This document shows, in pieces, positions 41,478 to 50,369 of a stretch of DNA of 64,000 bases. Every line of letters starts with the position of its first letter. The stretch's first letter is position 1. Both the position numbers and the translations under genes were made by a program. The DNA is from Gemmatimonadota bacterium (GTDB lineage Bacteria > Gemmatimonadota > Gemmatimonadetes > Longimicrobiales > Gaopeijiaceae). The stretch is from positions 1 to 64,000 of the forward strand of contig JAUIEJ010000012.1 of NCBI GenBank assembly GCA_030428885.1, given 5' to 3'. Under the pieces are notes generated by a model. That model was not told the DNA's origin and ran no database searches. It saw nothing but the letters and a program-made list of their open reading frames with translations.

Positions 41478-43088
41478 ATGTCGTCCACCCCGATGTCGGC
41501 CCACGATCAGAGCCTGCTCGAGGAGGCCGAGCGGAGCGCCAGCGTGGGAAGTTGGGAGTGGGACGTGGAGCGGGGGACCCTGACCTGGTCTCGTCAGATG
41601 TACGAGATCGCGGGCCTCGACCCCGACGGTGACCCGGTGGATCTGGACACCTACCGGAGCCGGCTCCACCCCGACGACCGGGATCATCACATGGAGGTGG
41701 TGGAAACCACCCTCCGGACCGGGGGCACCTTCGCCCACGACCACCGCATCGTGCGCCCCGACGGCCAGGTGCGGGTGATCCACGGGAGGGGGCGGGTGGA
41801 GATGGGCCCCGACGGCACCGCCGTCCGCATGCTGGGAAGCGCCCAGGACGTCACCGAGATGGATCGGGAGCGGCGGGCGCTCCAGTTCCTGGCGAAGGCC
41901 GGGCGGATCCTGGCGTCGTCGCTGGACTACGAGGAGACCCTGGAGGCCGTGGCCCGCCTGGCCACGCCCCACCTGGCCGACTGGGTCGCGGTGGACGTGG
42001 CGGCCGGAGGCGGCTTCCACCGCCTCGTGGTGGCGTCGGGGCCCCCGGAACGGCAGGCCTGGGCCGACGAACTGGCCCGGGACTGGCCGCCCCGCCTCGA
42101 AGACCCGGCGGGGGTGGCCGCGGCCTGGCGCCGGGCCGAGTCGGAGTTCATTCCGGTGGTGCCCGAGGGACTCATCGAGGCCCGGGCTCGGGGTCCGGGA
42201 CACGCTCGGCTGCTCCGGGCCCTGGGATTGGAGTCCGTCATGCTGGTCCCCATGGCCGCACGGGGCCGGGTGCTGGGGGTGCTGGGTTTCGTCCACGGGC
42301 CCTCGGGGCGGGTCTTCGACTCCGACGACTTCGCCCTGGCCCGGGAGCTGGCGGAACGGGCGGCGCTGGCCATCGACAACGCCGACCTCTACCGGGAGGC
42401 CCGGGAGAGCTCCCGGGCTCGGGACGAGCTTCTCGCCGTGGTGTCCCACGACCTTCGCAATCCCCTGAGCGCGGTGCTGGCGGGAGCGGCCCTCCTGGAG
42501 GGCGACGTCGTGGCCCCGGAGCGCCGAGGGGCGCTGGTGGAGGCGATCCACGGCGCGGCCCGCCGCATGGACCAGCTCACCCGCGACCTCCTGGATGCGG
42601 CCCGGCTGGAAGACGGCATGCTGGAGCTGGACCGGGAGGAGGTGGCCCTGGGGGCCCTGATCCTGGAGGCGCTGGCGGTGCAGGGGCCCGCGGCGGAGAA
42701 GGCCGGGGTGGCCCTCCGACCCCTGGTGCCCGCGGCGTTGCCCTCGGTCCCGGGAGACCGGGCGCGCCTGCTGCAGGTGCTGGAGAACCTCCTCTCCAAC
42801 GCCGTGCGACACACCCCCCGCGGGGGCACCGTCACCGTGGCCGCCGAACGCACCGACACGGCCGTGGCGGTGCGGGTGAGCGATACCGGTCCCGGCATTC
42901 CCTCCGACCTCCGCCCCCACCTCTTCGACCGGTACCGGCAGGGCGCCGGAGCGCGGCGGGGAAGCGTCGGTCTGGGGCTCCCCATCGCCCGGGGGCTGGT
43001 GCGGGCCCACGGGGGTGACCTGGAGGCCGCCGACGGAGGGGAAGGGGGGGCCGAGTTCGTGTTCACCGTACCCGTGGACGAGCCATGA
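41478..43088 (+). CDS. PAS-GAF sensor histidine kinase
   Basis: A 536-residue soluble two-component kinase. A PAS domain (about 15-130, SVGSWEWDVERGTLTWS, FAHDHRIVRPDGQVRVIHG) is followed by a GAF domain (about 140-300, VLGVLGFVHGPSG), a dimerisation/phosphoacceptor helix (VVSHDLRNPLSAV, His) and a HATPase domain (LENLLSNAVRHTP, DTGPGIPSDL, GLGLPIARGL). No membrane helix, so it senses a cytoplasmic signal. No response regulator is adjacent. Instead its stop overlaps the cation-chloride cotransporter start by four bases, suggesting that the two are made together. Confidence 0.9.
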   Translation: MSSTPMSAHDQSLLEEAERSASVGSWEWDVERGTLTWSRQMYEIAGLDPDGDPVDLDTYRSRLHPDDRDHHMEVVETTLRTGGTFAHDHRIVRPDGQVRVIHGRGRVEMGPDGTAVRMLGSAQDVTEMDRERRALQFLAKAGRILASSLDYEETLEAVARLATPHLADWVAVDVAAGGGFHRLVVASGPPERQAWADELARDWPPRLEDPAGVAAAWRRAESEFIPVVPEGLIEARARGPGHARLLRALGLESVMLVPMAARGRVLGVLGFVHGPSGRVFDSDDFALARELAERAALAIDNADLYREARESSRARDELLAVVSHDLRNPLSAVLAGAALLEGDVVAPERRGALVEAIHGAARRMDQLTRDLLDAARLEDGMLELDREEVALGALILEALAVQGPAAEKAGVALRPLVPAALPSVPGDRARLLQVLENLLSNAVRHTPRGGTVTVAAERTDTAVAVRVSDTGPGIPSDLRPHLFDRYRQGAGARRGSVGLGLPIARGLVRAHGGDLEAADGGEGGAEFVFTVPVDEP

Positions 43089-45319
43089 GCGCCGCCACCG
43101 ACGCCCAACCCACCACCGGAGGGTACGGGTTCGGCACCGGCCCCGTCTTCCTGGCGAGCATCAGCACGATCCTCGGCGCCGTCATGTTCCTGCGGTTCGG
43201 CTACGCCGTGGGGCACACCGGGGTCCTGGGTGCGGTGCTCATCGTCGTGGTGGGGCACCTGGTCACCATCCCCACGGCCCTGGCCATCGCCGAGATCGCC
43301 ACCAATCGCCGGGTGGAGGGCGGAGGGGAGTACTTCATCATCTCCCGCTCCTTCGGCACCACCATCGGCGGCGCCATCGGGATCTCCCTCTACCTCTCCC
43401 AGGCCATCTCGGTGGCCTTCTACATGATCGCCTTCGCCGAGGCCTTCACCCCCCTGGTGGGACGGGTGGAGGACTGGATCGGCATGGGCTTCGACCTGCG
43501 CTTCGTGTCCCTTCCGGCCCTCCTGGCCCTGACGCTCCTGGTGGTGGTGCGCGGGGCGGATCTGGGGGTCCGGGCCCTCTACGTGGTGGCGGGGATCCTC
43601 TTCGTGTCGCTGGCCATGTTCTTTCTGGGCGGCCCCATCGAGGGGTACGCCGGCGACGCCGTGCCGTGGATGGGCGGGATCGCCGACGCCGACCCCTTCA
43701 TGCTGGTGTTCGCCATCTGCTTCCCGGCCTTCACCGGCATGACCGCAGGGGTCGGCCTGTCGGGCGACCTGGCCAACCCCCGGCGGTCCATTCCCCTGGG
43801 GATCCTGTCGGCCACCCTGGCGGGCATGCTGGTCTACGTGGCGGTGGTATGGAAGCTGGGCACGTCGGCGCCAGCGGCCGAACTGGCGGCGGATCAGCTC
43901 ATCATGGGCCGCATCGCCCTCTGGGCGCCCATCATTCCCATCGGGCTGGCCATGGCCACCCTGAGCTCGGCCATCGGGTCCATCGTGGTGGCGCCGCGCA
44001 CGCTCCAGGCCCTGGCGGCCGACGAGGTGGTGCGGGCGAAGGGGGTGAATCGTTTCCTGGCCCAGGGCGTGGGGCTGGCCAACGATCCCCGCAACGCCAC
44101 CCTCGTGACGGCGGCCCTGGCCGTGGTCTTCGTGCTCCTGGGGTCGGTGGACCTGGTGGCCCGCATCGTCTCCATGTTCTTCATGGTGACCTACGGGGCC
44201 CTCTGCGCCATCAGCTTCCTGGAACACTTCGCGGCCCGGCCGTCGTACCGGCCCAGCTTCCGTTCCACCTGGTGGGCCAGCCTCTTCGGGGCCGTGGCGT
44301 GCCTGGTGCTGATGCTCCAGATGGATCTGGTCTTCGCGGCCCTGGCCATCGCCTTCATGGTGGCGCTGTACCTGGTGATCCGTCGGAGCCGGGCCGACGC
44401 CACCGACGACCTGGCCGAGATCTTCCACGGGGTCATGACCCAGGCCACCCGCTGGATGCAGATCAAGCTCCAGAAGACGCCGGGCACCGACTGGCGTCCC
44501 TCGGTGATCCTCATCACCCCCCGGACCTTCGATCGGCACGCCCCCATGGAGTTCCTGGAGTGGGTGTGCCACCGGTACGGGTTCGGCACCTACCTGCATC
44601 ACATCCGGGGACTCCTGGACGGCGAGACGTTCAAGCAGTCCCGGGAGGTCCAGCGTCGCCTGGTCACGTCGTCCAGCGAGCGGGCCGGGGCCATCTTCGT
44701 GGATACCATGATCAGTCCGTCCATGGAGTCGGCGCTGGCCCAGAGCCTCCAGATGCCCGGCATCAGCGGCATGGACAACAACACCGTGCTCTTCGAGTAC
44801 TCGGTGCACGATGCGCCCGGAGTGGTGGACGAGATCGTGGCCGGGACCCGACTGGCCGGCGTGGCCCGCATGAACCGGCTGGTGCTCCGCCACACCGACC
44901 ACTTCTTCGGCAACCGTCGGTCGATCCACGTCTGGCTGACGTGGCACGACTATCGGAACGCCAACCTCATGATCCTCCTGGCCTACATCCTCCTGGGCCA
45001 CCCGTCGTGGCGGCACGGCGAGATCACCCTCTACGCCGCCTATCCGAAGAGCGAGGTCAAGGAGCGCACGGCGGAGCTGAAGGCCATGATCCGGGAGGGG
45101 CGGCTCCTCATCACCGACAAGAACCTCCAGGTCTTCGGCACCGACGACCGCACGGATTTCTCGCGGCTCGTGGAAGTGAAGAGCGAGGGAGCCGATCTGG
45201 TGATCCGGGGCTTCACCGACGACCGCATCCGCCAGAAGGGAGCCGACTTCTTCCGCAAGCATCAGGGGCTGGGCGACGTACTGTTCGTGTCGGCCGAAGA
45301 GACCATCTTCATCGAGTAG
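43085..45319 (+). CDS. Cation-chloride cotransporter-like APC permease
   Basis: A 744-residue inner-membrane transporter of the APC superfamily. The membrane part (1-430, about 12 helices) opens SISTILGAVMFLRFGYAVG and includes EGGGEYFIISRSFG and FAICFPAFTGMTAGVGLSG, the pattern of SLC12/CCC cotransporters. A soluble C-terminal domain of about 300 residues (VILITPRTFDRHAPMEFLE, IFVDTMISPSM) resembles the regulatory CCC tail. Ion specificity (Na, K, Cl) cannot be read from this. Its four-base overlap with the upstream histidine kinase is unusual and implies a joint ion-homeostasis response. Confidence 0.85.
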   Translation: MSAATDAQPTTGGYGFGTGPVFLASISTILGAVMFLRFGYAVGHTGVLGAVLIVVVGHLVTIPTALAIAEIATNRRVEGGGEYFIISRSFGTTIGGAIGISLYLSQAISVAFYMIAFAEAFTPLVGRVEDWIGMGFDLRFVSLPALLALTLLVVVRGADLGVRALYVVAGILFVSLAMFFLGGPIEGYAGDAVPWMGGIADADPFMLVFAICFPAFTGMTAGVGLSGDLANPRRSIPLGILSATLAGMLVYVAVVWKLGTSAPAAELAADQLIMGRIALWAPIIPIGLAMATLSSAIGSIVVAPRTLQALAADEVVRAKGVNRFLAQGVGLANDPRNATLVTAALAVVFVLLGSVDLVARIVSMFFMVTYGALCAISFLEHFAARPSYRPSFRSTWWASLFGAVACLVLMLQMDLVFAALAIAFMVALYLVIRRSRADATDDLAEIFHGVMTQATRWMQIKLQKTPGTDWRPSVILITPRTFDRHAPMEFLEWVCHRYGFGTYLHHIRGLLDGETFKQSREVQRRLVTSSSERAGAIFVDTMISPSMESALAQSLQMPGISGMDNNTVLFEYSVHDAPGVVDEIVAGTRLAGVARMNRLVLRHTDHFFGNRRSIHVWLTWHDYRNANLMILLAYILLGHPSWRHGEITLYAAYPKSEVKERTAELKAMIREGRLLITDKNLQVFGTDDRTDFSRLVEVKSEGADLVIRGFTDDRIRQKGADFFRKHQGLGDVLFVSAEETIFIE

Positions 45320-45370
45320 GCTCGGGGCGCCGCCGGCGGGGTCGGTGGACGACACAGGGGAGGGGAGGGG

Positions 45371-46792
45371 ATGAGGGGACGACGAAACGGGTCGTGGCCC
45401 GGGGCAGCGGTGGTGGTCCTGGGGCTGGTGGCCGGGGCGTGTGGCCGGGGCGACGAGCCCTTGCTCCCGGATGAGCGGGAGGTGGTGGCGGCGGTCTCCG
45501 CGGGCCATGGGGAGGCGGTGCGGCGTCACATGGCCCAGGGGCGTCCCGACGCCCGGATGCGGGCGGCGCTGGGGGTCGTGGGAACCGGGGATTCGGCGTC
45601 CGCGGCTGCCCTCGCCCCACTGGTGCAGGACCCCGAACCCCGGGTGCGGGCCGCGGCGGCCTTCGCCCTGGGCTTCGCGCCCGGAGGGACCCCGTCGGAG
45701 GTGGTGCGGGAGGCCCTCACCCACGAAGACGACCCCGCGGTGCGCCGGGCTCTGATCCGGGCGGTGGGACGGGGCGGTGGACCCGCCGACGGACCGTGGC
45801 TCGCCACTCTGGGGGGCCGGGACCGGACGGCGGCCACCGAAGCCCTGGCGTACCGGGCCCTGGCGGGGGGAAGCACCCGCGAAGTGGTGGACACCCTGGT
45901 GGCGCGCCTTGCCAGCGACGATGCCCCGGAGGCGGCCTTCGCCGCCCGGGGGCTCGTGTGGAGTGGGGCCGCCGATCTCTGGATCCGGCACCGGGCACGG
46001 ATCCGGGAGCTGCTGACCGCCCTTCCCCGTGACGCCGCCGCGGCCCGCGTCCTCCTGCGGGGCTTCGGGCGCCTCCTCCCGCGCGACGAGCTGGAGCCGT
46101 GGGCCGCAGACGCCCCGGATCCCCGGACTCGGCTGGCGGCGGTGGAGGCTCTGAGCAGCCACACCGACGGGATCCTGACGGTGCCGGCCCTGGAGCGCGC
46201 CCTGGACGACCCGGACCCGGCCGTGGCACGGGCGGCCGCCCGCGGGCTGGCGGCGCTGGGGCGTGGGGCAGAGGGGCAGGCGGCCCCGATGCCGGCCTCG
46301 GCGCCATCCACGCCGGGGCCGGACGTGGCGCCCGTCCGGCTGTGGACGGCCGACGATTGGCAGGAGTACGAGGCGCTGGGCCCGGCCCCTCGACTCACCC
46401 TCGAGTTCGAGGGGGGAGGCACGGTGGGGGTGGCCCTGGACCCCCGGGGCGCGCCGGCGGCCGTGCTCCATCTGGTGCGACGCGCCCGAGCCGGAGCGTA
46501 CGACGGGGTGCGGGTCCTGCGGGTCGTGCCCGGAGCGGCAATCCAGTGGGGACGGGCAGGCGTGGGGGCGGGAGCGACCCGGCCCGAACGGCGACCGCTC
46601 CCGGTGGACCGGGGAACGGTGGCGCTGGCCAGGGATGGGGCGGCCGGCGACGACGATCTCTTCGTGGCCCTGGACCGTCTGCCCGAACTGGACGGTGCCC
46701 ACACGGTGGTGGGGCGGGTGGTGGAGGGACTCGAGGTGCTGGAGTCCCTGGAGGTGGGGGCCGTTCTCCGGAAGGTGGGCGGGCCCCTGTAA
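45371..46792 (+). CDS. HEAT-repeat lipoprotein with degenerate cyclophilin-like domain
   Basis: A 473-residue probable lipoprotein (lipobox VAGAC). Residues ~40-300 are HEAT/PBS-type helical repeats, for example PRVRAAAAFALGFAPGG, DPAVRRALIRAVGRGG and DPAVARAAARGLAALG. The C-terminus (~325-473) aligns by eye with cyclophilin peptidyl-prolyl isomerases: YDGVRVLRVVPGAAIQWG for the usual FHRxxPGFxxQGG, and ELDGAHTVVGRVVEGLEVL for LDGxHTVFGxV. The catalytic-site phenylalanine/glutamine block (SQFFI) is replaced by DDLFVA, so isomerase activity is doubtful. It begins 51 bases after the transporter gene and may be co-transcribed. Confidence 0.75.
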   Translation: MRGRRNGSWPGAAVVVLGLVAGACGRGDEPLLPDEREVVAAVSAGHGEAVRRHMAQGRPDARMRAALGVVGTGDSASAAALAPLVQDPEPRVRAAAAFALGFAPGGTPSEVVREALTHEDDPAVRRALIRAVGRGGGPADGPWLATLGGRDRTAATEALAYRALAGGSTREVVDTLVARLASDDAPEAAFAARGLVWSGAADLWIRHRARIRELLTALPRDAAAARVLLRGFGRLLPRDELEPWAADAPDPRTRLAAVEALSSHTDGILTVPALERALDDPDPAVARAAARGLAALGRGAEGQAAPMPASAPSTPGPDVAPVRLWTADDWQEYEALGPAPRLTLEFEGGGTVGVALDPRGAPAAVLHLVRRARAGAYDGVRVLRVVPGAAIQWGRAGVGAGATRPERRPLPVDRGTVALARDGAAGDDDLFVALDRLPELDGAHTVVGRVVEGLEVLESLEVGAVLRKVGGPL

Positions 46793-47203
46793 TCCGCTGG
46801 GAGAGGTTCCGTAGGTGAGAGTGGCCCCCTCTTCCGAACCGGGGAGGGGAGAGCCACATTCGATGGACGGGTTCCACCAGGGGGTGGGACTCCATGTGAA
46901 CGCCCGACGGGTCGGGCGGGGATGATGACGACGTGTGGGGAATGACTCGAACGGGTTTCACGACCCCTGGGGAGGCGTCCGCCTCTCCGTCGAGGTCCAT
47001 CCGGACCTCTCGACCACCGCGACCCTCCGGTTGCGGGACCCCGATTCGCACATCTCCGACTCGTCCCGTTCGGGCCTGGTTTCGCCCCGAACCGGGAGGT
47101 CCTCGACGTCCACGTCCGTGAGACGCCGGCCGCAGTGGGGCCGGTCCGGCCCGGAGGCTCTCGCCCCGGGTCTCGATTCTTTCGAGTCTGGAGAAGCACA
47201 ACC
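46793..47203 (+). other. Gene-poor leader region upstream of susC
   Basis: This 411-base stretch holds no supported gene. It contains a bulged hairpin with outer arms GTGGC/GCCAC (46821-46857), a likely 3' structure for the HEAT gene, and a smaller stem CGCCCGA/TCGGGCG (46901-46918). A 90-codon frame at 46935-47207 has no homology I can see. The susC promoter should lie here, but no convincing box was found. Confidence 0.5.
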
Positions 47204-50200
47204 ATGAAGCGAACCATGTTCGATTGGCCCCGGCTGGCGATGGCCGCGGCCCTCCTCGTGCCCACCGCATTGGCGGCACAGGATCAAACCGGCGGCCGAA
47301 TCCTCGGCCGAGTCATGGACACGGCCGGCGAGCCCCTCTCCGACGTGCAGGTCTACGTCGAGGGCACCAGCCTGGGGTCCCTCTCCCAGGCCAACGGTCG
47401 ATTCCTCGTGTTGAACGTGCCCGCGGGCACCTACACCGTGGCGGCCCAGCGCATCGGGTACGCCACCAAGCGGGAGACCAACGTCGTGGTGGCGGCGGGG
47501 CAGGAGACCGTCCTGGACATCTCCATGTCCATCACGGCCCTCTCCCTCGACGAAATCGTGGTCACCGGGGTGGTGGATCCGGTGGAGGGCATCAAGCTGC
47601 CCTTCAGCGTGGGTCGTGTGAGCGCCGAGAACCTGCAGGTGGCGCCTACGGCCAACCCCATCAACGCCCTCGCGGGCAAGGTGGCCGGGGTGAACATCGT
47701 GCAGGGCAGCGGGCAGCCGGGAGACGGCGCCGACGTGCTGCTCCGGACTCCCACCTCGATCTACGAGAACTCCAACCCCATGTACGTGGTGGACGGGGTG
47801 ATTCTCTCCACTTCCACGGGCGTGGGCTCCACCATCGACCTCAACGCCCTGGACATCGAGTCGGTGGAGGTGGTGAAGGGCGCCGCCGCAGCGTCGCTGT
47901 ACGGGTCCCGGGCGGCCAACGGCGTGATCCAGATCCGCACCAAGCGGGGATCGGAACTCGCCCAGGGGCAGACCCGCTTCACCCTCCGATCGGAGTACGG
48001 TCAGAGCTCACTGCCCAACAAGGTGGACCAGGCCCTGGCCCATCAGTACCTCCAGCGGGAAGACGGGGCGTGGATCGACGAGGCCGGCAACGTGGTGGAC
48101 CGCTCCAACCGGGTGCTGGCGCCCAACAACATGGTGGACCAGCCCTATCAGACGCCCCTCTTCGACAATCTGGGCGCGTTCTTCAACCCCGGTGGCTTCT
48201 CGTCGCTGGCCGCCACCATGGCCTCGAACTCGGCCAGCACCAACTTCTTCGTGTCGGCCGAGCAGCGGCACACCGAAGGCGCCCTGGAGAACAACGACGG
48301 CTTCGAGCAGACGAGCTTCCGGGTCAACGTCGACCACCGGCTCCGGGACAACCTCAGCCTGAGCGCCAACGTGTTCCACTCGGTGAGCCAGCAGGACGAG
48401 CTCTCCGGGTCGCCGTTCCGTCCCATCCTGTCGTACGAGCCCGACATCAACCTCGGGGCCCGGGACGCCGACGGGAACTTCCTCCAGCTTCCCGATCCGA
48501 CCCAGCTCACGGAAAACCCCATCTGGCGTCAGGGCTCGCGGGACAACATCAACAAGCGCAACCGGACCCTGGCGTCGGGTGACGTGCGGTTCACGCCGTT
48601 CTCCTGGCTCCGGGTGGCCGGAAACTTCTCGTACGATCGGTTCCAGCGGGACGACAAGGTGTACGTGGCCCGGGGCGTGGTGACCGACGTCTCCACCGAG
48701 TCCGAGTCCACGGGGCAGCTCGCCTACGAGAACGACGACATCGAGGCCCTGAACGGATCCATCGACGCCCAGTTGATCTACAACTGGGAGGACCTCACGG
48801 CGCGGACGACCCTGCGGGGCATCTTCGAGCGTGAGCGGTCGTTCGGGAACGACGTCGAAGGACGGGACTTCGTGGTGCTCGGCGTCGAGGACATCGACGC
48901 CGCGGCGTCGCTGTTCGGCGGGTCGAACCTCCAGGAGATCCGCTCCAACGGATTCCTGGCCGATCTGGCCCTGGACTACAAGGACCGCTACACCGGGTCC
49001 TTCCTGGTGCGGCGCGACGGGTCGTCCCTCTTCGGTCCCGACGCCCGCTGGAACACCTTCTTCCGGGCCGGGGGCGCCTGGCTCATGGGCCGGGAGGACT
49101 GGTGGCCCATCGACGCCCTCTCGGAGTTCAAGATCCGCTACGCCTACGGCACGGCGGGCAACCGGCCCTCGTTCAGCCGTCGGTACGAGACGTGGGGTGT
49201 GAACGGGCAGACCGGCGCCGTGACCAAGGGCACCCTGGGCAACCGGAACCTCCGGCCCGAGGTGACCCACGAGCAGGACATGGGCTTCGACGCCATCATC
49301 AACGATCGCTTCCAGGTGCGGTTCTCCTACATCCGGACCCGCACCGAGGACCTGATCATCGGTGTGCCGCTGTCGGCCGTTACCGGTTACAGCACCCAGT
49401 ACCAGAACACGGGTGAGCAGACGGGCAACACCTTCGAGCTGGAGCTCGAGGCGGCCCTGATCCAGACGCCGGACATGAGCTGGACCGCCACTTTGGTGGC
49501 CGACCGGAGCCGGTCGACCATCACCGAGTGGAATCGGTCGTGCTTCTTCGACGGCATCGAGGACCAGCAGAACTACTGCCAGGGGTCGGGGCTTGCCGAA
49601 ATGTGGGGTGAGCGGTTCCTGGGCGGTGCGTCCGAGTTGCCCGCGGAACTCCAGGCCCATGCCGACCAGTTCCAGGTGAACGACGACGGATACCTGGTGT
49701 GGGTGGGATCGGGCGCTTCGTGGCGCGACGGTCTGACTCCGGCCGGCGAGAACAACCTCTGGGGTACCACGTCGGCCGATCTCGAGTACGGCGGTTCGGC
49801 GCTTCGGTGGGGCATGCCCATCGTCGAACTCGACGAGAACGGGGCCCCCCTGGTCCAGCTCCTGGATCAGAGCTTTCCCGACCTCCAGCTCGGGCTGGTG
49901 AACAGCTTCCGCTGGAAGGGGCTGTCGGTCTTCACCCAGCTCCAGGCCAACTTCGGCGGTGCCATCTACAACCAGTCGCGCCAGCGGGGCTACCAGGACA
50001 TCCGTCACGGCGACGTGGCGCAGATCGACAAGCCGATCCCGAACAGGAAGACCATCGACTACTACCAGGCCCTCTACAACTTCAACAACGTCACGAGCCA
50101 CTTCGTGGAAGACGGGTCGTTCGTGCGGCTGAGGGAACTGGCGGTGAACTACACGCTGTCGCCGTCGCAGATGACGCGCTTCAAGCTCGACCGCATCGGC

Positions 50201-50359
50201 GCCCAGTCCATCTCGTTCGGCGTGGTGGGTCGCAATCTGTTCACGATGACCGACTACACGGGCTACGACCCCGAGGTGGGCAACGTGCTGGAGCGGGTCG
50301 ACGACTTCGCGTATCCGAACATGCGGACCCTGACGGGTCAGCTCTCCATCGTCTTCTGA
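47204..50359 (+). CDS. SusC/RagA-type TonB-dependent outer-membrane transporter
   Basis: A 1,051-residue outer-membrane nutrient importer. A signal peptide ends near ALAAQ. A carboxypeptidase-regulatory-like domain follows (ILGRVMDTAGEPLSDVQVYVEG), then a TonB-box-like region (SLDEIVVTG), a plug domain (NALAGKVAGVNIV, the SusC-typical NPMYVVDGV and LYGSRAANGVIQIRTKRG) and a 22-strand-type barrel ending in Phe (LTGQLSIVF). SusC forms the barrel on which SusD is the lid; together they import glycans or peptides in a TonB-driven manner. The start at 47204 follows GGAGAAG. The susD gene begins 10 bases after the stop. Confidence 0.95.
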   Translation: MKRTMFDWPRLAMAAALLVPTALAAQDQTGGRILGRVMDTAGEPLSDVQVYVEGTSLGSLSQANGRFLVLNVPAGTYTVAAQRIGYATKRETNVVVAAGQETVLDISMSITALSLDEIVVTGVVDPVEGIKLPFSVGRVSAENLQVAPTANPINALAGKVAGVNIVQGSGQPGDGADVLLRTPTSIYENSNPMYVVDGVILSTSTGVGSTIDLNALDIESVEVVKGAAAASLYGSRAANGVIQIRTKRGSELAQGQTRFTLRSEYGQSSLPNKVDQALAHQYLQREDGAWIDEAGNVVDRSNRVLAPNNMVDQPYQTPLFDNLGAFFNPGGFSSLAATMASNSASTNFFVSAEQRHTEGALENNDGFEQTSFRVNVDHRLRDNLSLSANVFHSVSQQDELSGSPFRPILSYEPDINLGARDADGNFLQLPDPTQLTENPIWRQGSRDNINKRNRTLASGDVRFTPFSWLRVAGNFSYDRFQRDDKVYVARGVVTDVSTESESTGQLAYENDDIEALNGSIDAQLIYNWEDLTARTTLRGIFERERSFGNDVEGRDFVVLGVEDIDAAASLFGGSNLQEIRSNGFLADLALDYKDRYTGSFLVRRDGSSLFGPDARWNTFFRAGGAWLMGREDWWPIDALSEFKIRYAYGTAGNRPSFSRRYETWGVNGQTGAVTKGTLGNRNLRPEVTHEQDMGFDAIINDRFQVRFSYIRTRTEDLIIGVPLSAVTGYSTQYQNTGEQTGNTFELELEAALIQTPDMSWTATLVADRSRSTITEWNRSCFFDGIEDQQNYCQGSGLAEMWGERFLGGASELPAELQAHADQFQVNDDGYLVWVGSGASWRDGLTPAGENNLWGTTSADLEYGGSALRWGMPIVELDENGAPLVQLLDQSFPDLQLGLVNSFRWKGLSVFTQLQANFGGAIYNQSRQRGYQDIRHGDVAQIDKPIPNRKTIDYYQALYNFNNVTSHFVEDGSFVRLRELAVNYTLSPSQMTRFKLDRIGAQSISFGVVGRNLFTMTDYTGYDPEVGNVLERVDDFAYPNMRTLTGQLSIVF

Positions 50360-50369
50360 GGACGGACCT

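Noticed and set aside
46901-46918. Hairpin CGCCCGA/TCGGGCG as a terminator
   Set aside because: Only seven pairs and no T-run; common by chance in DNA of this GC content.
46935-47207. A 90-codon plus-strand frame in the susC leader
   Set aside because: No homology or ribosome-binding site, begins at GTG and runs into the susC start; kept as leader sequence.
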